Source of the DNA: Cristatella mucedo
Lineage: Eukaryota > Bryozoa > Phylactolaemata > Cristatellidae
Assembly (NCBI GenBank): GCA_009760855.2
Contig: WPIO01000064.1
Coordinates: forward strand, 980,001-1,042,000
Length of the DNA: 62,000 nucleotides
Reading direction: 5' to 3'
The notes beneath the pieces were generated by a model. The model did no database searches. It saw only the letters and a list, made by a program, of their open reading frames with translations, and was not told the DNA's origin. Shown piece after piece: positions 59,593 through 62,000 of the stretch (position 1 is the stretch's first letter; each line of letters opens with the position of its first letter). The translations under genes were made by a program, and so were the position numbers.

Positions 59593-61167
59593 GACCGTTC
59601 GAGTGTCTTTGATAGGAATGGTAGAAGGGAAACTGGGCGGTAGTTGATCAAGTTCTCTTGGTCAAGTGTAGCTTTCTTGAGAAGTGGCCTGACTACAGCT
59701 TTTTTGAAAGGTGCTGGGACATGACCTGAGGCTAATGACATATTAATTATGTTAGTTATGCATGGCAGCAGCAGATCAATGCAACGTAGGAGCAGGACAG
59801 TAGGAATAGGGTCCAGAGGACTTATTGTCTTCTTTGATTGAGATACGAACTTTAGGACTAGATCACTAGTGACCTGCTTAAATGCAGACATTGAGGTGCA
59901 GCCAGGAACCGAGGAACAGCATTCTAGTGGGGAGGTTGTCATCGCAGGGATCGATTCCCTGATCTTGTCTATCTTCTGCACAAAGAATCGAGAGAAGCGA
60001 TCGGCTAGATCATCATTAGGATCATCAGGTATGGAGCTAATCTGGGAACGGTTGAGGAGATGGTTTATTGTCGACATCAGCATTTTTGGATTGTGCATCT
60101 GTGATTCAACAATGTTTTTATAAAAATTGGACTTAGCCTTTGCTAGGATCGATTGGTACAACCTACAGTAGTCTTCATATGCCTGTCGATGGACAGTTAG
60201 TCCGGATCTTTTGTATGGTTTTCCAAGCTTTCGTTTAGTAGACTTGGCTGGTTCAATGTCTGCGGTAAACCATAGGCCATCTGGGCGGGGGCGCACAGTG
60301 CGCTTTTTCAGAGGGGCAAACTCGTCTAGCGTGTCAGCTAGTGTCGTGTTGAAGCTATCTACCAATGATGACAGATCGGAGGGAGGATTGAGCAGCAGAG
60401 GTGAAGCAGATATTCTCGCAGGGACAGGATCGATGTCAAGGGTCTTGAGGTTTCGCAATTCACAGGTTATTGTAGAGGAGGATGTGGGCACACACTGTAG
60501 ATTGAATGAGATCTGCATGTGGTCAGATAAGCATGATTTGGTAATAATTGGTGATGACAGAGTGCAGTTATATGAGAAAATCTGGTCGAGTGTGTGACCC
60601 TTGATGTGGGTAGGGCCATGCACATGAGCCACAAGAGACAATGAGTCAGTCAATGCACGAAATTCGGTGCTGAAAGCGTCAGATAAGTTATCAAAGTGAA
60701 CGTTGAAATCACCCATTACGAGGAAGGATCGATTTCTTGCACACAGAATCGAAATGAGATCGGAGAAATCTGAGATAAAGGAGGATTTGGTACCTGGAGG
60801 GCGATAGACTACTGCCACTATCGGTAGCTTGTTTTCGGGTGAGACCAAGACAATTGATTCAAAAGACTGCTTCGAGGGTACTGCAAATGGCTTGAAGTTG
60901 AATTTCGAGCGCACGACAATAGCAACTCCACCTCCAGTTTTGATTGATTGATCTAGGGGTGTGAAAGAACGAGAAACCAGATGGAGATGCGTCTTTAATT
61001 GTCGGACAGTTTATCGATTTCAGCCAAGTTTCAGTTAGGGCGAGCAGGTCGATACCATTTTCAGAAATAAGGTCGCGTATTACTAGAGGTTTATTGCACA
61101 TTGAGCGAGGATTCCAAAGGCAAGCGTTAAGTCTGGCCGATGGGGTTACAACAGGCCTGATGACCAC
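59577..61167 (-). pseudogene. L2 endonuclease and reverse transcriptase N-terminus, frameshifted
   Basis: The first piece (61167-60859) has NACLWNPRSMCNK and LLALTETWL, the Asn and Glu active-site region of AP-type endonucleases. The second (60914-59577) has VVYRPPGTK, the GDFNVHF motif, DQIFS and SDHMQISF, which completes the nuclease. It then enters the reverse transcriptase with DPIPTVLLLRCIDLLLPC, GHVPAPFKKAVVRPLLKKA and NYRPVSLLPFLSKTLE. The two pieces are in different frames near 60930. In this family the nuclease nicks target DNA to prime reverse transcription. Confidence 0.88.
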
Positions 61168-61460
61168 TAAGTTAGAGAGATTTACAGTGACGCAAGTGGG
61201 GAGCGTGCTGAGCGGTTCGAGACAATGCTAGGAATACCGAACGAGCTGGTACTCAGCTTTCGCGTTCCGCCCAACGAGCGGCGTCTGAGCTGGCGGTTCC
61301 GGCCACCGCGGCGGCTACGGGGCGCTTTTCTTTTGTTAATGGATAGTTCATGAATCTTAGCAACAACATTAATATCTAGGAATGCATTTGATATGCGATG
61401 ACGAAGCGATAACAGCTGCTGACGATCATAACTAACAAGCAGGTTACTAGCCGCCGGCAA

Positions 61461-61754
61461 AGCTAAGGCAGCCGCCAGCGTGGGAGACCCAGCAGCCCGA
61501 AGCGATAAGCGTTTAGATGTCCATAGGCACGTAATTTCTTACGCGCTACGGTCAAATAACAATCAGAATAACTTTAAACAGGTCTTAGCTGTATCGTTTC
61601 CGTATACGATGTTCGCAAGAACTTCGGTTTTCGGAAGAATTCTGCAACGAACAAGAACGCACGTTAGAGCGCTCTATGTCAGGAGGCTCAGCGTTCTAAT
61701 GCTGTTTAGAATAATCAACTCCAACAGCCGCTAAGGTCAGCCTTATAATCAATG
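61461..61754. other. Unassigned; may be L2 5' region
   Basis: The sequence directly upstream (in element sense) of the L2 N-terminal segment. I see no domain. Confidence 0.3.
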
Positions 61755-61960
61755 GCAGAGCCAGGATTTCCGTCCAGTAGGAGCAATACCAGTAAAACTT
61801 TATTTAGGGGCAAGACTTAAGATTTTCATATTGGTGAGTCTAGAATCGTAATTAACGAAAAATATATTACCAACTCGCAGTGTTTATTCGACAAGAACTC
61901 GACCGCTGCTTGTCGAGGGGGATTTGAGGCATAATTTGGTCATTGGTGATGGTCGGGGGG
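61755..61960. repeat. Unclassified dispersed repeat X, copy 2
   Basis: CAGAGCCAGGATTTCCGTCC, TTTAGGGGCAAGACTT and GTGTTTATTCGACAAGAACT match in order the copy at 36683-36880. Confidence 0.55.
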
Positions 61961-62000
61961 GGAGGGAGGGAGTTAGAAATAAGAGATGACCCAGGTCGCT

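Larger units (their letters stand above)
58062..61460 (-). mobile_element. Nearly full-length L2-type LINE
   Basis: On the minus strand the element runs from a basic N-terminal segment (61460-61182, KAPRSRRGGRNRQLRRR) through an AP-type endonuclease, a reverse transcriptase, a 3' untranslated region and (ATT)n at 58062-58082. It is about 3.4 kb. The frame changes near 61175, near 60930 and near 59585, so it cannot make the full protein as it stands. It is very close in sequence to the copy at 46.3 kb. Where its 5' end lies beyond 61460 is unclear, and no ORF1 is recognised. Confidence 0.9.

Noticed and set aside
61983-62000. SINE head at the window edge (ATGACCCAGGTCG)
   Set aside because: Only 13 bases match the 48.6-kb copy before the window ends.

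Overview
The window looks like nuclear DNA from an invertebrate animal. It has spliced exons with GT/AG borders, long introns, very long CT, GA, GT, TA and CGG microsatellites, several families of non-LTR retrotransposons (LINEs), tRNA-derived SINEs and a decayed pogo-like DNA transposon. Nothing is bacterial in layout: there are no operons and almost no long ORFs outside LINEs and simple repeats. The species cannot be fixed from this sequence alone. An R-spondin gene together with L2/CR1-type LINEs excludes fungi and plants and points to a metazoan that kept R-spondin-type Wnt signalling.

The one well-supported host gene is an R-spondin on the + strand, about 13.0-26.9 kb. Five exons encode, in order: a hydrophobic leader (exon 1), furin-like repeat 1 (exon 2), furin-like repeat 2 (exon 3), one thrombospondin type-1 domain (exon 4) and a basic, Ser/Thr-rich tail (exon 5). 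All four introns are phase 1, and the exons join without frame conflict into a predicted 439-residue secreted protein. R-spondins bridge LGR4/5/6-type receptors and ZNRF3/RNF43-type E3 ligases and thereby raise Wnt responsiveness. The furin repeats keep all 16 cysteines and most receptor-contact positions. Exon 1 is the least certain piece.

Layout. 0-13 kb: L2 tails, a pogo-like relic, CR1-type (family B) relics, a pure CGG tract, and long CT/GA tracts upstream of the R-spondin start. 13-27 kb: R-spondin exons, with introns holding SINEs, LINE relics and homopolymer C runs. 27-37 kb: sparse relics, a 13-bp minisatellite, a TA/TG compound microsatellite and four SINEs. 37-43 kb: a stack of nested L2 and family B insertions. 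43-58 kb: mostly unassigned sequence with a young L2 (46.3-47.8 kb), a SINE, weak minus-strand coding candidates near 50 kb, and a CpG-rich block with tandem E-boxes near 52 kb. 58-61.5 kb: a nearly full-length, frameshifted L2 on the minus strand. The window ends in an unclassified dispersed repeat.

The mobile elements form a connected system. L2-type elements end in a conserved 3' stem sequence followed by (ATT)n. A tRNA-headed SINE carries the same L2 3' end, which suggests it borrows the L2 machinery. A second SINE has a related tRNA head but a different tail.
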